Below, in pieces: positions 60,817-64,000 of a stretch of DNA of 64,000 bases. Origin of the DNA: Artocarpus heterophyllus (Eukaryota; Streptophyta; Magnoliopsida; Rosales; Moraceae). The notes below the pieces were generated by a model that worked only from the letters and a program-made list of their open reading frames with translations, was not told where the DNA came from and did no database searches. The number at the start of each line of letters is the position of its first letter. Within the stretch, counting starts at the first letter, position 1. The position numbers and the translations under genes are program-made. The DNA lies in contig CM046345.1 in NCBI GenBank assembly GCA_025403435.1, forward strand, positions 16,348,160 to 16,412,159, in the 5' to 3' direction.

Positions 60817-61687
60817 AATCTATCATTTTCTCACTTCCTTTAATGTTTCATGTTTTATTTTCTTATAGTTATGTTTATGTTTTTGTTTGGAAGATTATCT
60901 GTTTATGAAAATGCTATGCAATTTCAATGTTTATTATTTTACCTTTTGCATGATGACAAAAAGGGGGAGAAATTCTGATATTTTTCGCTTATGGAGTAAG
61001 GTTGGTGATTGATATTCATATTTTGAATTTTTGATTGGGAGAAGTGTTTTTTAATTGTTTGTGGAGTTAAGGTAGCTGGTACTTGTGAAATTATGTTGAT
61101 GTTTCAATTTTTTTTTTGCATATGCAAAGAAGTACATGTGATAAGGGGAGCATTTGCTTGAGGGGGAGTATACAATTACCTCTCAAATTCTAGAATTAAG
61201 TCTATGCACATAGCAAGGGGCAGCTTTACTAACATTTTTCATGCATGAAAACCTTTGATTTTTTTTGGCTAGAAAGTTTCAATGTAGGAAAAGTTTTTGT
61301 TAAAGCTTAATGTTATACATAACTTTGGGATTGAGATTGAGGCTTTCTTATCTAAACCTTTCTCAAAATATTAAGGGAGAGTCTCACTCATTTCGACACG
61401 GAAGTTTATTTACTTGTGAGAATTTTTGCATATTTACTTATTCCATGTATTTTGAAGCTTTATTGATTTCAAGTGTTTTGATTTTCTCAGTTTATGCTTC
61501 ATTTTTGTTTTGATTTATGTATGTTTTTGGTTTAATCCTTCAATCGTTTTTGCTAATGCCAAAGGGGGAAAGGAAAGTTTGATTGCATTAAAAACAAGTT
61601 TGATTGCTTTAAAAGTATAATTCCATTTCAAAGGTTTATTTGTATCATAAGCAATCAATTGTCTATCATCATCAAAAAAGGGAAGAT
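60817..61687 (+). other. Element E 3' untranslated region with purine tracts
   Basis: Non-coding T-rich DNA with purine-rich words AAAAAGGGGGAGAAA (~60958), GAGGGGGAGTA (~61160) and AAAGGGGGAAAGGAAAG (~61560), then AAAAAAGGGAAGAT directly before the LTR. Multiple purine tracts upstream of the 3' LTR are a Sirevirus trait. Confidence 0.65.
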
Positions 61688-62510
61688 TGTTGGCTCCAAG
61701 GTTTCAAATTAAATATTTATTTTTTGTTTTGATGACAACAAACAATTTATTGCTTTATCACTAAATGTAGAGCAATTTAGTGGTATTATTTCTAGCATCT
61801 CAAGATAGTTGACAGAATTATTGCTCAAGGCTCGTAAGCAATTAAATGCAAGGACGAATTAATTACCTAGACTTGAAGAATGAGTTAAATCAAATCTCAA
61901 GAAAAAGCAAGCAAATAATTGGACTCATGAAGACTCGAAGATTACAAGTTATCATTTGCTTTAAGTCTTAATGTAAGTGAGTAAATTTTTTCAAATGATA
62001 TATAATCAAATAATAGCTTAAATTCACACACACACACACATGCATTCATAAACATTTTTAGTCCTTGCATATATGTGTTCAAAGTATCTAAAATGTTCTA
62101 CTATGGGAAAAGGTGCTAAAACTGCACTTAAGGTACTTAAACATGATTTTACAAAAACAGGATTTTAGAACATTTTCTCGGGCAATTTTGGGCAACACAG
62201 ATTGGCTTGTTGATGGCCCTGCATCAGCCTGCCAAACTGGGAGATTTTAAGCCCAGATTTTCAAAACTTCTAATGGCTTGCTGAACTTGATGTTCGACCT
62301 GTCAGTGGCTAAAGTTTGGCCTGCCGAACTACCACAACGGCCTATTGATTAGATGACCATTTGGAGTCCTGTTCTGAAGTTTTTAAACTTCGTCCTGCTA
62401 AACATATTGTCCGGCCTATCGAACTGTCTGTAATGGCTAGTTTTCTAACCGTTAGAACTCCATTTACAATAGTTATTTTGACCAAAAATTAATATTTAAA
62501 GCTTTGTATG
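61688..62510 (+). repeat. Element E 3' LTR, truncated
   Basis: It begins TGTTGGCTCCAAGG, followed by TTTTGATGACAACAAAC, a form common in Sirevirus LTRs. It is cut at about 62510 by LTR F. The region 62199-62440 carries eight or more diverged palindrome copies (TTTGGCCTGCCGAAC, CCGGCCTATCGAAC, TTCGACCTGTCAG). Confidence 0.7.
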
Positions 62511-64000
62511 TGTAACACTTGAGCATTTTAAGCACAATAAAAATGCAATCAGTTAAGGATTATCTTAAGACAAAAATACAGTTTAAGGAAAAAAAAATAT
62601 TGTATATTAACATAGAAAATTATACAATATTAGAATAATGTAGTGTAAGGAAGCATACTGATAAAGTTATGTTGTATAAAAATTACACTACAAAAATAAC
62701 GCAGTATAAGAATTAGATTATTTAAGGTTAAGCAGTACATAAATTAGACTGTTTAAGTTAAAGCAGTATAGGAATAATACTGTTTGAAGAATATGAATAA
62801 ATAAGGAATGCTATAGTAGTATAGAAAATATATTGATGTTATAAGAAAAATACTGTCAGTATAAATTTAGACTATACAAAGTTAGATAATGGTGGAATTA
62901 TATTATGTGATGAATGTAAATAAGTATAGGAGGTTGTGAGACCTCATGAACAGTATAGAAAAGAATACTGATAGTATAGAAAAAATACTGTCAGTATAAA
63001 TTTGAGTAAGTAAAAAGTTTTGTGGAACCCACCAAGGGGACACCTTGAGAGTTTTGATTGGGCCACCACATTTACTAATATGGCCTAACCATAAAAGGGC
63101 AAGTTATCCCTAATAATAATTAGGGTGATTAGTTACCAAAAAGAAAAAGAAAAAAAAAGGGAAAAAAGGAAAAAATGGGGGGACACTCCATAGGTGGAGA
63201 AAAGGCCACCTCACCCCCTTGTTTCCTTTACATTTGGCTTCAAAAAGAGACCAAAGGTTGGTCTCCACCATGCAAAATGTGCAAGGGAAGGAAGCAAGGA
63301 AAGAAAGAAAGAAAATAAAAATTCCCATTTTTTCCCCCATGGACCCGGCAACCCTTTGGGCAATTTTTCTATCAAAGTTTGATGAATACAAACCTCCAAC
63401 CAAGCTTAAAGCAAGCTCAAGTGTTTTAGTGCAATGTTTTATAGCTTTGGAGGTAAAATTCTGACTTTTTTCTAAGGGTTTTAGTGATTTTTTCTTCAAA
63501 GTTATGGATGGGTTTTTAATAGAATTTTGTCATGGTTTATGACAAAGGAATCTAAGCAAGTTTAGTTTCACAAGTGCAGGATCAAAAAGGTTGGCAAAGT
63601 TTAGGTAAATCTCTAAACTTTTTACTTGAAAATTTATGCTAAAAATATGCATACTAAGTGTTTGATGAAATGTTTTGGTCTATGGCATGTAAATGGATAT
63701 TATGGCATAATTGGTTCATGTTCTATGATGATGGTGATGATGATGGAAAAGATGAAAAATAATAGGGTTTTGTGCAAAAGAATGAAAAAGTTACTAAACT
63801 TTGTTAAATTACAAAGTTTAGCTAGTTTTCAAGAAATGATTATTTAGAGGGCCTTGAAGGCCAATTTATGTTCCAAATATGGTATAGAATTTACCAACAC
63901 AGTGAGGGAAACAACTTTTGTAAACAAAGTTTTATAAAATTCTAAAAGGACTAAATTGCAAAGTTTGGTAAAAGTTCGACAGATTTGAAAATCAGCCAAG
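62511..64000 (+). mobile_element. LTR F: Gypsy-type LTR, 5' part, runs off the window
   Basis: It begins TGTAACAC and shares, in opposite orientation, blocks with the solo LTR at 22038-25237: the CAGTAT/ATACTG-rich segment (62560-63000), then GGACACCTTGA...TTGGGCCAC (63038-63070). It is a related but different copy. No coding sequence; short frames here are chance. The far end and any internal region are outside the window. Confidence 0.65.

Noticed and set aside
63110..63499. 129-codon minus-strand frame rich in Phe
   Set aside because: It is the complement of A/G-rich LTR sequence (runs of AAAGAAAGAAA and AAAAAGGG), with no domain; treated as low-complexity shadow.

Overview
This is a repeat-dominated stretch of a plant nuclear genome, most likely a eudicot. 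The evidence is a family-1 UDP-glycosyltransferase of the UGT89B type, an intron-containing RGF/GOLVEN/CLEL signalling-peptide gene, AT-rich intergenic DNA, CACTA (En/Spm) transposons with CACTACTACAAA ends, and plant-type Ty1/Copia and Ty3/Gypsy LTR elements primed by initiator tRNA-Met. I cannot name the species. No prokaryotic genes, CRISPR arrays or tRNA/rRNA genes were seen.

Left part (1-12.9 kb): a chimeric Copia fragment (1-302) is followed by a UGT89B-like gene (1222-2683, +). Its first 366 codons are open, but the last quarter carries four separate one-base insertions. Downstream lies an old fold-back element (arms 2925-3767 and 12247-12537) split by an 8.5-kb CACTA transposon (3768-12246, TSD TAT). 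The CACTA element itself contains a truncated Gypsy element (6520-10372, -).

Middle (12.9-31.5 kb): a decayed second CACTA remnant (14179-~16380); the only gene that looks intact, a three-exon RGF/GLV/CLEL peptide precursor (17709-18355, -) ending in DYHVPRPHPPKNN with a TATA box; a Gypsy solo LTR (22038-25237, TSD ATTGG); and MITE-like palindromes and microsatellites in otherwise featureless AT-rich DNA.

Right part (31.5-64 kb): a stack of nested LTR retrotransposons. Element A is an antisense Copia remnant interrupted by a solo LTR, B (33483-35452, TSD CTTAG). Element E is a Sirevirus-like Copia (+) with gag, an env-like/plant-transposon-protein ORF and a 3' LTR, but no pol. E is split by element D, a full-length antisense Copia (TSD TACCA). 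D is split in its own leader by element C, a full-length sense Copia of a related subfamily (47836-57489, TSD GATAC). A Gypsy LTR, F, related to the solo LTR at 22 kb, cuts off the end of E and runs off the window.

The most interesting signals are non-coding. (1) Clusters of the interrupted palindrome TTCGGC-AG-GCCGAA occur in three unrelated LTR-element lineages, in Copia LTRs about 115-120 bp upstream of the TATA box. (2) Four CCTAGG palindromes sit at exactly conserved spacing (81, 79 and 131 bp) in the gag leaders of both D and C, at least one in a perfect hairpin loop, which suggests RNA dimerisation or packaging signals. (3) D and C form a giant inverted repeat. (4) A tandem duplication of the UGT 3' flank preserves an empty site for the fold-back element.
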